Source: UBA4582 sp047629195
Lineage (GTDB): Bacteria; Pseudomonadota; Gammaproteobacteria; Pseudomonadales; Azotimanducaceae
DNA: 35,729 nucleotides
NCBI GenBank assembly: GCA_047629195.1
Contig: JBLHWY010000055.1
Coordinates: 1 to 35,729 of the forward strand
Direction of reading: 5' to 3'
Part shown: in pieces, positions 16,955 to 24,871 of the stretch
Layout: each line of letters begins with the position of its first letter
How positions within the stretch are numbered: position 1 is the first letter of the stretch
The notes under the pieces: model-generated
What the model was told of the DNA's origin: nothing
The model's database searches: none
What the model saw: only the letters and a program-made list of their open reading frames with translations
Program-made: the position numbers and the translations under genes

Positions 16955-18604
16955 ATGTCAGAACAGAAGACTGAGACAAAAAATAATGCGAACATCGACG
17001 CACACCTCGATTATCAGGTGGTGGTCATAGGCGCGGGTCTATCGGGTATCTACCAGATTAAGCGCTTGGCCGATCTCGGCGTTCGCGCGACAGTGCTTGA
17101 CGCCAACGCCGATCTTGGCGGCACTTGGTTTAACAATCGATATCCGGGTGCGCGGTTTGATTCGGAAAGTTATACATATGGCTACTCGTTTTCCCAAGAG
17201 GTGCTCGACGAATGGCACTGGACCGAGCAGTTTTCGCCACAGCCCGAGACGCTGTCCTATCTGAATTTCGTGACTGACAAATTTAAACTGCGTCAATACA
17301 TGCAGTTTGGCTGTCGGGTAGATTCGATGGTGTTCGATGAGGACGCTGATAAGTGGACGATCCGTCTTGGCAACGGGCGCGAAATGACGACCCGTTTCGT
17401 CATCACTGCGGTCGGAACTTTGTCGACGCCAACGTTACCGAAGCTCGAGGGGATGGCCAGTTTCGAGGGGGCATCTTTTCATGCGTCTCACTGGCCCCAC
17501 GAGCCCATCGACTTAACAGGTAAACGCGTCGCTGTCATCGGTGCCGGGGCAACGGCAATTCAACTGATTCCAGAGGTCGCAAAGGTCGCAGAACGACTGA
17601 CAGTCTTCCAACGCCGTCCAAATTGGGCAGCGCCGTTGAACAACACGCCAATCTCCGATGCTGAGATGGCAACGATACGTGAGCGCTATGACGAGATCTT
17701 CGCCACGTGCGCGCGCTCGCCTGGCGGATTTGAGCACGAGCCAGATAGCCGTAGCTTTTATGACGTGAGTCCAGAGCAGCGGCGTGAATTGTGGGCCCGA
17801 CTTTACGACGAGCCGGGCTTCGGCATCTGGCTTCAGAATTTCTCCGAGATATTCGTCGACGAAAAAGCTAACGCCGAGTTATCCGATTACATCGCCGACC
17901 GCATTCGTCAACGCGTGACCGATCCTGGGGTAGCCGAGCGTCTGATCCCTAAAGACCACGGCTTCGGTATCCAGCGAGTACCCCTTGAGACTGGCTATTT
18001 CGAAACCTATAACCGCGCCAATGTCGAGCTCGTGGATTCAACCGAGACGCCAATTGTTCGGATCACGCCTAAAGGAATTGAAACCAGTGATGGCTCGTTC
18101 GAATTTGACGTCATTGTTTACGCCACGGGTTTCGATGCGTTCACCGGAGCCTTCGACCAGATCGATATTCAGGGAGCACGTGGTGGACGACTACGCGATA
18201 AGTGGGCGACGGGGCCCGTGACCTACCTCGGCGCAATGATCAGCGGGTTCCCCAATTTTCTGATGCTTATGGGGCCGCAGACCGCGGCGGCGAACTTTCC
18301 CCGCAGCGCAGAATTGAGTGTCGACTGGGTGACGCCTTTTCTTGAGCACATGTGGGCACACGGCCACCATCGGTTTGATGCAGACGAGGCGGCTGAGACG
18401 CAGTGGGTCGAGCAAGTCAAGAATCTGTATAAAGGCGTGTTACTTCGCAATGCCAAGAGCTGGTTCACCGGATACAACTCGAATATCGAGGGTCATGAGC
18501 ACGGCAAGATGCGATACAACATCTACAACGGCGGTGGGCCGAGATATGCCAAGAAGCTAAGCGAGGTGGTGGACAACGACTACGAGGGTATTCATTTCCA
18601 GTAA
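16955..18604 (+). CDS. Type I Baeyer-Villiger monooxygenase (CHMO-like)
   Basis: The 549-residue product has GAGLSG (26-31, FAD Rossmann), GGTWFNNRYPGARFDSES (55-72), the exact BVMO fingerprint FEGASFHASHWP (170-181; FxGxxxHxxxWP) and GAGATA (196-201, NADPH Rossmann). Its length matches cyclohexanone/phenylacetone-type enzymes. It would convert a ketone to an ester or lactone with NADPH and O2. It starts 65 bp after the acyl-CoA dehydrogenase stop and is followed at 134 bp by the SDR gene. Sampled lines within it are about 60-63% G+C, the highest in the window, which may indicate a separate origin. It shares only family motifs with the BVMO at 11374, so the pair is not a recent duplication. 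Confidence 0.94.
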   Translation: MSEQKTETKNNANIDAHLDYQVVVIGAGLSGIYQIKRLADLGVRATVLDANADLGGTWFNNRYPGARFDSESYTYGYSFSQEVLDEWHWTEQFSPQPETLSYLNFVTDKFKLRQYMQFGCRVDSMVFDEDADKWTIRLGNGREMTTRFVITAVGTLSTPTLPKLEGMASFEGASFHASHWPHEPIDLTGKRVAVIGAGATAIQLIPEVAKVAERLTVFQRRPNWAAPLNNTPISDAEMATIRERYDEIFATCARSPGGFEHEPDSRSFYDVSPEQRRELWARLYDEPGFGIWLQNFSEIFVDEKANAELSDYIADRIRQRVTDPGVAERLIPKDHGFGIQRVPLETGYFETYNRANVELVDSTETPIVRITPKGIETSDGSFEFDVIVYATGFDAFTGAFDQIDIQGARGGRLRDKWATGPVTYLGAMISGFPNFLMLMGPQTAAANFPRSAELSVDWVTPFLEHMWAHGHHRFDADEAAETQWVEQVKNLYKGVLLRNAKSWFTGYNSNIEGHEHGKMRYNIYNGGGPRYAKKLSEVVDNDYEGIHFQ

Positions 18605-18634
18605 GTTCTGTCCCGCTACACGCGCTAACCCGAA

Positions 18635-18652
18635 GTTCCACGAGGCTGGAAC
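18635..18652. repeat. Perfect 6-bp inverted repeat in the BVMO-SDR gap
   Basis: GTTCCA-cgaggc-TGGAAC forms a hairpin 30 bp after the BVMO stop. There is only a weak T stretch after it (aatcattt), so it may be an attenuating terminator, an operator or an RNA-processing site between the two genes. Confidence 0.35.
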
Positions 18653-18738
18653 AATCATTTGGTTTAGCCGTATCGAATTGGCAACAGCTGTTTAACTAGT
18701 GGAATAAGAAGTGCAATTTGCATAGTGAGGAGACAAAG

Positions 18739-19497
18739 ATGAGTTTGGACAACAAAGTAGTATTGGTGACTGGAGGTGCGAGCGGAATTGGCCGCGCAAC
18801 CGTCACCCGCCTAGCGCTCGAAGGAGCGCATGTGGTCGTGGCGGACATGCAAGTCGAACTTGCTGTCGAGGCTGTTACTGAAGTAAAAAAAGCCGGCGGA
18901 AGTGCCGAAGTATGTGAACTTGATGTTGCGGAAGAAGGTGCTGCGGCAGCTGCTATTAAGTCAATCGTATCCGCACACGGGCGCTTGGATTGTGCCTTCA
19001 ACAATGCAGGAATCACAGGGCCAACGGTCAAGCTGCTGGACATTGATCCGATGGAATGGGCCCGTGTACTTGCTGTCAACCTAACGGGTGTATTTAGTTG
19101 TGTGCAAGCTGAGATTGCGCAGATGGTGAACCAGGAATCTGGCGGCAGCATCGTCAATACCGCTTCAATCTGCGGTTTGGTTGCCCTCCCTCACGCGGCC
19201 GCTTATAACTCAGCCAAGCATGGTGTTATAGGATTGACGAAATCAGCTGCAGTCGAGTATGGACCCAAGAATATTCGTGTCAACGCAGTCTGCCCAGGGT
19301 TTATCGATACGCCAATGCTCGCGCAAGGCGCGGGATCAAGTGAAGAGGTGCTCGACGGAATCATACGTTCATTACCGATACGCCGCATTGCCGAAGCAGG
19401 CGAAGTCGCGGATGTGGTCGCTTGGTTGTTGTCGGCCCAGTCGAGTTACGTGACAGGTGTCGCAATGCCAATTGATGGTGGATGGACTGCCCAGTAG
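18739..19497 (+). CDS. SDR family NAD(P)-dependent oxidoreductase
   Basis: A 252-residue classical short-chain dehydrogenase. Cofactor motif TGGASGIG (11-18), NNAG (88-91), catalytic Ser143 (NTAS), Tyr156 and Lys160 (YNSAK), and PGFIDTPM after the active site are all present. Asp37 after the second strand (VVVADM) suggests NAD(H) preference. The C-terminal SSYVTGVAMPIDGGWTAQ is standard. It would interconvert an alcohol and a ketone, a plausible step before Baeyer-Villiger oxidation. ATG 18739 was chosen because gtgaggagacaaag provides a strong Shine-Dalgarno; the in-frame ATG at 18718 has none. The next gene starts 19 bp after its stop, so the two are almost certainly co-transcribed. Confidence 0.94.
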   Translation: MSLDNKVVLVTGGASGIGRATVTRLALEGAHVVVADMQVELAVEAVTEVKKAGGSAEVCELDVAEEGAAAAAIKSIVSAHGRLDCAFNNAGITGPTVKLLDIDPMEWARVLAVNLTGVFSCVQAEIAQMVNQESGGSIVNTASICGLVALPHAAAYNSAKHGVIGLTKSAAVEYGPKNIRVNAVCPGFIDTPMLAQGAGSSEEVLDGIIRSLPIRRIAEAGEVADVVAWLLSAQSSYVTGVAMPIDGGWTAQ

Positions 19498-19516
19498 ACT
19501 TTAAAAGGAGAATTAT

Positions 19517-20542
19517 ATGGCCGCCAATACAGGTCAGTCATCGCCCGACGATCGCTGGCTCGCGATGTTGGAAGAAGAAGTGCTCGAGCCTGAGCAGCCG
19601 ATTATCGATCCGCATCACCACTTATGGTTGCGCAGTGGATATACCTACTTAATGCCAGAGCTCGCTGCAGACATGGCCAGTGGACACAACATCGTGGCCA
19701 CTGTTTTTGCTGAGTGTCATTCGATGTACCGTATGGATGGTGCCGAAGCACAACGCTCGTTAGGCGAAACTGAGTTTGTTCGAGGACAGGCGGCGATGAG
19801 TGCCAGTGGCGCATTTGGTTCCGCTCGAGCTTGTGATGTGATGTTCGGCAACGTTGATCTCACTTTAGGCTGTGCTGTTGAGCCTATACTCGAGCAACAC
19901 ATTGAGGCATCCGGTGGCCGCTTCCGTGGGGTCAGACTTTCAACCGGCTGGCACGCAGACGACAAAATTGGCAACGTTGCCGCGCATCCTCACTTATTGA
20001 TAGATCCGCGTGTCAACGAAGCGGTCGCTGTCGTTAGCCGCTTAGGATTGTCACTGGATTGTTGGCTTTATCATACTCAACTAGACGAAGTCGCTCAGCT
20101 GGCAGATGCTCACCCCGAGTTGACGATCATTCTCAATCATGTCGGAAGCCCGATTCTAGGCGGTCCCTACCGGGGTAAAACTGATGAGGTCTTTAAAGAG
20201 TGGAAGGCTGCGATTGTTCATCTTGGCAAGCGTCACAACGTGTTTGTAAAACTTGGAGCACTGCCGATCCGCATGCCGAGCTACGACGGCGATCGTAGTC
20301 TGCCGCCAGGTTCGGAGGAGGTCGCTGCCGCTTGGCGCCCGTGGATGGAGACTTGCATTGATGCCTTTGGCCCTGCGCGATCCATGTATGAATCAAACTT
20401 CCCAGTGCAAAAACGTTGGTGCAGTTATCAGGTCTGTTGGAACGCATTCAAGCGTATCTCGGCGGGAGCATCAGCGGCTGACAAGCGTGATTTGTTTTCT
20501 GGCGCGGCAGCACGGGCATATCGTATTGAGAATGTCCTATAA
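19517..20542 (+). CDS. COG3618-type TIM-barrel amidohydrolase (lactonase-like)
   Basis: The 341-residue product carries IIDPHHHLW (29-37; metal-binding HxH at His33 and His35), GVRLSTGWHAD in the middle, ILNHVGSPI and a terminal ESNFPVQ segment. This is the pattern of the amidohydrolase_2 subgroup COG3618, which contains L-fuconolactonase and 2-pyrone-4,6-dicarboxylate lactonase. A lactonase would logically follow a Baeyer-Villiger enzyme, but the substrate is not established. The gene lies 19 bp after the SDR gene, with an aaaaggaga ribosome site. It is the last gene of the rightward series; the next gene is on the opposite strand. Confidence 0.88.
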   Translation: MAANTGQSSPDDRWLAMLEEEVLEPEQPIIDPHHHLWLRSGYTYLMPELAADMASGHNIVATVFAECHSMYRMDGAEAQRSLGETEFVRGQAAMSASGAFGSARACDVMFGNVDLTLGCAVEPILEQHIEASGGRFRGVRLSTGWHADDKIGNVAAHPHLLIDPRVNEAVAVVSRLGLSLDCWLYHTQLDEVAQLADAHPELTIILNHVGSPILGGPYRGKTDEVFKEWKAAIVHLGKRHNVFVKLGALPIRMPSYDGDRSLPPGSEEVAAAWRPWMETCIDAFGPARSMYESNFPVQKRWCSYQVCWNAFKRISAGASAADKRDLFSGAAARAYRIENVL

Positions 20543-20624
20543 GCTTACTAACAGGCTTCTGAAAGGCGAGGGCGTGACACCAATTAGGAAGAGATAGCTG
20601 AAACGTCGATAGATTACGCAGAGG

Positions 20625-21227
20625 TCAGTCAGAGCAAAGATCCAGCCGCAGCGCAGCGGTATTCTCAGATGCCTCCTTGGGATACATGCCGATGGAAGCA
20701 GAAATCTGAGCAGCCTTGTATTTATCAACTTTCATTCGATGAACTTCTTCTACTGTTGCGTGATCTTTCGTTAGAGCGGGAATAACACAAATGATTTCTC
20801 CGCCTCGAAGCATCTCTAATCGCGCGCCATCCAGGCCATAGGTGGTGGCTTTGCTGCGCCCCATGCCAACCCATGCGCCATCGTTTCGATCCACAATCCA
20901 CAATCTTAAATCCACGAGGTTATTGTCAGAATCAAATGCATAGAGTGAAATCACCTCCTCAGATTCCCCAACGATTGAATAGATCGCAGGGAAGGATGCA
21001 AAAGTCGCAATCACAATGGCAACGAGACCCGTGAATTTAGGTTTGCCTGGCCAGAGTAGGCAAGTTCCCAGCACAATACAGGCAATTGAACCAATCAATG
21101 CTGCACCACCCGGCACAGCATAAGCCCCAGAATGACCGAGCCGAATGGCAAACACGGCTAAACCGATGGCAATGAATATGACGCCGCTAACGGTATGAGC
21201 AAGTTGCCCTTTGTTAGATTCACTCAT
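20625..21227 (-). CDS. Membrane protein with C-terminal soluble domain
   Basis: Read from ATG at complement 21227 (200 residues), it has three transmembrane helices (about 10-30, 36-56 and 60-80; VSGVIFIAIGLAVFAIRLG; GGAALIGSIACIVLGTCLLW; FTGLVAIVIATFASFPAIYS). A soluble domain of about 110 residues follows (LRLWIVDRNDGAWVGMGRSK ... LEMLRGGEIICVIPAL ... HRMKVDKYKAAQ). The soluble domain resembles the split-barrel F420/FMN nitroreductase-like proteins annotated as DUF385 (weak, by eye). The upstream in-frame TTG at 21278 is less likely; aagaggcgc precedes the chosen ATG. A helix bundle ahead of such a domain is unusual. Function unknown. Confidence 0.65.
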   Translation of the reverse strand: MSESNKGQLAHTVSGVIFIAIGLAVFAIRLGHSGAYAVPGGAALIGSIACIVLGTCLLWPGKPKFTGLVAIVIATFASFPAIYSIVGESEEVISLYAFDSDNNLVDLRLWIVDRNDGAWVGMGRSKATTYGLDGARLEMLRGGEIICVIPALTKDHATVEEVHRMKVDKYKAAQISASIGMYPKEASENTAALRLDLCSD

Positions 21228-21324
21228 GGTTACTTGCGCCTCTTTAAGTAGTTGGCCTTTGGATTTCTCCCTGGCCAAATTAAGTCAGCGTTCAGGAGCA
21301 GTGAGACTAACCTGTGTTTATGGG

Positions 21325-22002
21325 TCAGTCATCAAAGCCTAAAAAGCGCGCTGCTTCTGCAACGCTCTTACGCTCAGAGACTACCGCGTTGGCTGGAAAG
21401 TTTTCATCTGGCCAGCCCAATGCAACAGCCTTCATAATCACCTGATCTTCAGCAATATCCGCATGCTCACGCACCACGGGTGACTGCATAATGCCTTGGC
21501 TGTTAATTACTGCACCTAAGCCACGGGACCAAGCTGCATTTACCAGTGCTGTTGTTACGGCACCACAGTCAAAAGCGGTGTCGTCACTGTCTGCCAGTAC
21601 GCGGTCATAAGTAATAATCACACAAACCGGCGCATCAAACTGGCGGAAGCCACGTAGCACCCAATCAAGACGTCCTTCTTTGTCTTCCCGCTCGATACCC
21701 ATGGCACCGAACAATTGTTTAGCAACACCAACCTGGCGATCACGATGCTCCCCGGCAAAGGCTTGTCCAGTGCGAAATTCACGGGAATGCGGCACACCAG
21801 CAAGATTACGTTCTGTGTTGCCGGCGCGAATACGGTTCAATGGTTCGCCGGAGACAACGGTAAAATTCCAAGGCTGCGTGTTCATCGAAGACGGTGAACG
21901 CATTGCCAATGTTAAAATTTCTTCAATGAGTGCTTTTGGTACTGGATCGGATTTGTAGCCGCGAGCGCTGCGGCGACCGAGGAGGACATCATCAAACTGC
22001 AT
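21325..22002 (-). CDS. Nitroreductase family protein
   Basis: A 225-residue FMN-dependent nitroreductase. The N terminus FDDVLLGRRSARGYKSDPVP contains the FMN-phosphate Arg cluster, AMRSPSSMNTQPWNFTVV is the second FMN segment, and the C terminus has VALGWPDENFPANAVVSERK, the usual GYPD/ERK motif. It would reduce nitroaromatics, quinones or enones with NAD(P)H. A pair of 24-bp tandem repeats lies 73-120 bp before its start. The last about 45 codons are present again, inverted, at 24093-24227 as a broken fragment. The gene here is intact. It sits in a leftward series with the alpha/beta hydrolase and 2OG-Fe oxygenase genes, each with its own 100-160-bp leader. Confidence 0.9.
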   Translation of the reverse strand: MQFDDVLLGRRSARGYKSDPVPKALIEEILTLAMRSPSSMNTQPWNFTVVSGEPLNRIRAGNTERNLAGVPHSREFRTGQAFAGEHRDRQVGVAKQLFGAMGIEREDKEGRLDWVLRGFRQFDAPVCVIITYDRVLADSDDTAFDCGAVTTALVNAAWSRGLGAVINSQGIMQSPVVREHADIAEDQVIMKAVALGWPDENFPANAVVSERKSVAEAARFLGFDD

Positions 22003-22033
22003 ACTAAATCTCGCTATATGATTTTAGGCACAG

Positions 22034-22122
22034 TGTACGGGATTAATGGGCTGTACGGGGTAAAATTAGTCTGGCGAATATTAAACCTTACATTAGACCG
22101 AATATTTAACCTTACGCTAGAC
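22034..22122. promoter_or_regulatory. Tandem repeats upstream of the nitroreductase gene
   Basis: Two adjacent 24-bp units, 22075-22098 and 22099-22122, share 21 of 24 bases (cgaatatt-a/t-aaccttac...tagac). Next to them tgtacggg occurs twice, 18 bp apart (22034 and 22052). The array lies between the nitroreductase start (22002) and the hydrolase stop (22157). Helically phased direct repeats at this distance suggest activator or repressor sites controlling the nitroreductase; no regulator can be named. Confidence 0.5.
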
Positions 22123-22156
22123 TTGTTTCATGTGAGCCAGCACGACTCAACAATGC

Positions 22157-23050
22157 CTACGCCTGAGATACCCAGCTTAAAAGAACACCCTTGAGTGCAC
22201 TGACAACCGCCATGGGTTCATCAAACATGTAATGGTGATAGGTGCTCGGTATGTCGTAGACGGGTGACTGACCTTTGGTGATTTCCTTGGTGTGGGCGAT
22301 ACTCCGCTGGTCATAGTCTTCACTGTGTTCGCCGAGTAAAAATGCCGATTTGCAGCTTATCCCCAATAGTTTGTCTGACTGGCCATTGCCAATCTCTAGG
22401 TAATCGAACAATGCTGGATCAAATTTCCACGTCCAGCCGCCCTCAACCTGTCGAAGTGATTGTCTGCCAATGTAGTCAATCACGTAGGGGTGCTGGCAGG
22501 GTTGCTCCGGCATCAGTCGAAATCGGCCGAGCGCTGTATCCAAGTCTTCATATACCCGGGTTGAACGGGTAGGTCCATTTTCCTTTGCCCTGAGACCCCA
22601 TTCTTCAAAGAGTTCGTCTGACGACACAACGTAATCGCCAAAAATGATGCCGCCCAGTTCGTCGCCAAAGTAGTGACCTGTTTCAAGTGCGACATAGCCG
22701 CCGAAACTATGTCCGACGATCAAAGGTTTCAGGCCAAGATTCGCGTGACGGACAACCGCCATGACTTCTTTTGCGAACATTTCCCCGCTATAGCGCTCAC
22801 GCCATCCACTGTCTCCATTACCTGAGAGGTCAATCGCGGCAACCCGAAACTGGTCCGCCAGATAGGGTGCGACGAAGCGCCACCACTCTAGATGTGCGTT
22901 ACTGCCATGAATTAGCACGATACCGGGTTTGCCAATGTCTCCCCACGTTGCATAATGGATTTTGCATCCCTCGACTTCGACTTCTGCATCGGTTCTCTCG
23001 GCAGCAATGGCGCGGTCGTACCACTCGGGTTTGTTCATTTCTGGTCTCAT
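22157..23050 (-). CDS. Alpha/beta hydrolase
   Basis: This 297-residue protein has the alpha/beta-hydrolase core: oxyanion-hole segment VLIHGSNAH (45-53), nucleophile elbow IVGHSFGGYV (Ser115), a candidate acid in LLGEHSED and the catalytic His in STYHHYMFDEP near the C terminus. A helical cap lies between about residues 140 and 230. It would hydrolyse an ester, lactone or C-C bond. Together with the nearby BVMO and COG3618-type genes it is a second candidate for lactone or ester cleavage, though it lies on the opposite strand. Start: ATG 23050 or the in-frame ATG 23038 (MNKPEW), neither with a strong ribosome site. Confidence 0.92.
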   Translation of the reverse strand: MRPEMNKPEWYDRAIAAERTDAEVEVEGCKIHYATWGDIGKPGIVLIHGSNAHLEWWRFVAPYLADQFRVAAIDLSGNGDSGWRERYSGEMFAKEVMAVVRHANLGLKPLIVGHSFGGYVALETGHYFGDELGGIIFGDYVVSSDELFEEWGLRAKENGPTRSTRVYEDLDTALGRFRLMPEQPCQHPYVIDYIGRQSLRQVEGGWTWKFDPALFDYLEIGNGQSDKLLGISCKSAFLLGEHSEDYDQRSIAHTKEITKGQSPVYDIPSTYHHYMFDEPMAVVSALKGVLLSWVSQA

Positions 23051-23209
23051 TCTTGTTCTGGCTGGGCACTCTAATCGAGTTGGTCCAGTTGCTCAATGGT
23101 TATCCATTTAGGCGAGATTCGCCAGTTCACTATAAGTTCGAGGGTTTGTTATCCATCAGACTAATCTTAGTTGCTGGTTAGCTTGAAGGTTATGCACCAG
23201 GTGCAGAAG

Positions 23210-23881
23210 CTACTTTCTTGCGGGCAATGCCAGAGTATTCATCGCTATTGAAATTCTTTCTCTCGATCCTCTGTGTGGGTTTACCCAATGAGATACCCAA
23301 CTTGGGAAGGCAACGATCTGTCCGTTCTTTGGTGTGAATCTATGATCTGACCTGTACGTAGTCTTATCTTCGTACAAATATCGTAGATCTGGTTTGTACA
23401 TGACGGGTGTTGGATTACGAGGATCCTGAAGCACGAGTTCTCCTGTCAAAGTAGGATCGTCTGCTTCAGCAAGCCCATCATCGACATAAAACACAAGCGA
23501 CCATAGAGCGCCAGGGTGAGTATGAGATTCGTGACCGATGCCGTTCGGGCTGATATTGGCCCACATTTCTGCAGACCATTCGAACCTTGGTTGGTTTGGA
23601 TCAGATTGGCCAATGTCTGTGGTGAACTGTCCGCACATCTGGATCATTAAGGCGCCAATCTTTTGGGCTGGTTCACCCCCCCACTGCAGCATGCCCGTGT
23701 CAGATTGCCAGCCGCCCTTGTTGGATCGCTCCTCGCTAGCGTGTGACGCCCTTCTATTGTTAATTATGGTGCGTAATTCGCCGGTTAGTTCAGCAACATC
23801 AGGAACGTCTGCAGTAAGAAAAGGGGTTGCGAATAGAGCGTGGTATTGTGTGACATTAGCCGCAGCAAGATCGTCAAACAT
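23210..23881 (-). CDS. TIGR02466-type 2OG-Fe(II) oxygenase
   Basis: The product (223 residues from the chosen ATG) matches the TIGR02466 family of putative 2-oxoglutarate/Fe(II) oxygenases: EMWANISPNGIGHESHTHPG (metal His pair candidates), ALWSLVFYVDDG, DPRNPTPVM, then VAFPSWVSHWVNPHRG (distal His) and RISIAMNT. These enzymes hydroxylate unknown substrates; the family is common in marine bacteria and phages. The codon at complement 23902 is TTG, so ATG at complement 23881 with taggaaacaa upstream is preferred. It is transcribed leftward toward the alpha/beta hydrolase gene with a 159-bp gap. A hydroxylase beside a hydrolase and a nitroreductase fits the degradative theme of the region. Confidence 0.85.
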   Translation of the reverse strand: MFDDLAAANVTQYHALFATPFLTADVPDVAELTGELRTIINNRRASHASEERSNKGGWQSDTGMLQWGGEPAQKIGALMIQMCGQFTTDIGQSDPNQPRFEWSAEMWANISPNGIGHESHTHPGALWSLVFYVDDGLAEADDPTLTGELVLQDPRNPTPVMYKPDLRYLYEDKTTYRSDHRFTPKNGQIVAFPSWVSHWVNPHRGSRERISIAMNTLALPARK

Positions 23882-24412
23882 TGGGTCGTTGTTTCCTAGC
23901 AAGTCAGTATAGACAAACCATACAATGATCGGTCTACAAAAAGAATAGACACCCAGTGAGAAGATAGTAAATAAACAAGGTATTCACGCTCCATCACTCA
24001 CGGCCTGAGAACAGGTAGTTTAAATCGGATATCCCTGAAATCTCGAAAGTACCCTAACAAAGAAATCTTAATCGGTAAGTCTGGGGTACCCAAATATTGC
24101 TGAGGACCAGCTAATTATGAAGGCTGTTGCCCTGAGCTGGCCGGATTAAAGTTTTCCAGCCAACGCGGTAATCTCAGAACGTAAGAGCGTTGCAGAAGCT
24201 GCGCGCTTTTTAGGCTTTGATGACTAACGGCTACCATTGAATCCGGACTTGGGATCCGGATCTGGAATCGAAACATGGGCAGGGGGATTTTCAAAACGAA
24301 AGTCTGAGGTCCACATTGACTAAATCAATACCGTGCCCGCGCCCCTTTGTATCTTTAGCTCCATTGTCTCATGGCAATCGAACGGTGTTCCTCCATCGAA
24401 TAGGGTTTTAGC
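23882..24412. other. Intergenic region with inverted nitroreductase fragment
   Basis: No intact gene. It contains the nitroreductase 3' fragment at 24093-24227 and, at 24281-24295, the string agggggattttcaaa that recurs exactly at 27987-28001. The segment 24240-24265 (ccggacttgggatccgg) is a short imperfect palindrome. Nothing else was recognised. Confidence 0.5.
24093..24227 (+). pseudogene. Inverted 3' fragment of the nitroreductase gene
   Basis: Codons from 24093 read NIAEDQLIMKAVALSWPD, TAA (24147-24149), then SFPANAVISERKSVAEAA and RFLGFDD, TAA (24225-24227). The intact gene at 21325-22002 ends DIAEDQVIMKAVALGWPD-EN-FPANAVVSERKSVAEAA-RFLGFDD, so 45 codons are shared. By eye about 87% of the bases agree. 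In the fragment the Glu codon has become TAA. The fragment is on the opposite strand from the intact gene, so the two form inverted repeats about 2.6 kb apart. No upstream part of the gene is present. Confidence 0.88.
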
Positions 24413-24871
24413 TTAGTCTAGTTGCAACGGGTCCAGCTCTGTACCTGGCGGATAGTTGTCGGCAATTTGGTACATGCCATCGAATGTGATCTCGGCGACT
24501 ATAGTCATCGCATCGCCCGCGCCGACCTCAACCGGGCTTAGCTGGGCAATTGCGCAGCGACCTTGGTTCATCGGCGCTTCCAGTGCGGTCAGGACGAGCC
24601 CGTCGGTCCCAGCTTCTATGCCTAACTCGGCGAGTGTCGCCTTGAGCATCCCACCGTGGGCATCGAACGTGACGGCGCCTTGGAACCGTACCGCTCCCGT
24701 TGCGCTGCCGTCCGGCGCGATGGACAGGTCGCCGCCAGGCACTGCCTTGAATACGAAAGATCCATCCTCAGCGCGAGTCGCCCCGTCACCCAAGGTGATT
24801 GACCCTCCTGCTGCCTCGACGTAACTTCTAAAACTGGCCTTCACGCCCCAGGTTAATCTGTTAAAACTCAT
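24413..24871 (-). CDS. Stand-alone HtaA-domain protein
   Basis: The 152-residue product is essentially a single HtaA domain (PF04213): LTWGVKASFRSYVEAAGGSI near the N terminus, GSFVFKAVPGGDLS, AVRFQGAVTFDAHGGMLKAT and ITFDG near the end. HtaA was described as a haem-binding domain of surface proteins in corynebacteria. Here there is no signal peptide, no C-terminal anchor and no haem transporter nearby. The conserved Tyr and His of haem-binding HtaA domains may correspond to Tyr17 and the HGG His, but this is not certain. Proteins of this kind occur singly in some proteobacteria near catabolic genes. The gene is preceded by a 520-bp repeat-rich leader. Function unknown. Confidence 0.75.
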   Translation of the reverse strand: MSFNRLTWGVKASFRSYVEAAGGSITLGDGATRAEDGSFVFKAVPGGDLSIAPDGSATGAVRFQGAVTFDAHGGMLKATLAELGIEAGTDGLVLTALEAPMNQGRCAIAQLSPVEVGAGDAMTIVAEITFDGMYQIADNYPPGTELDPLQLD

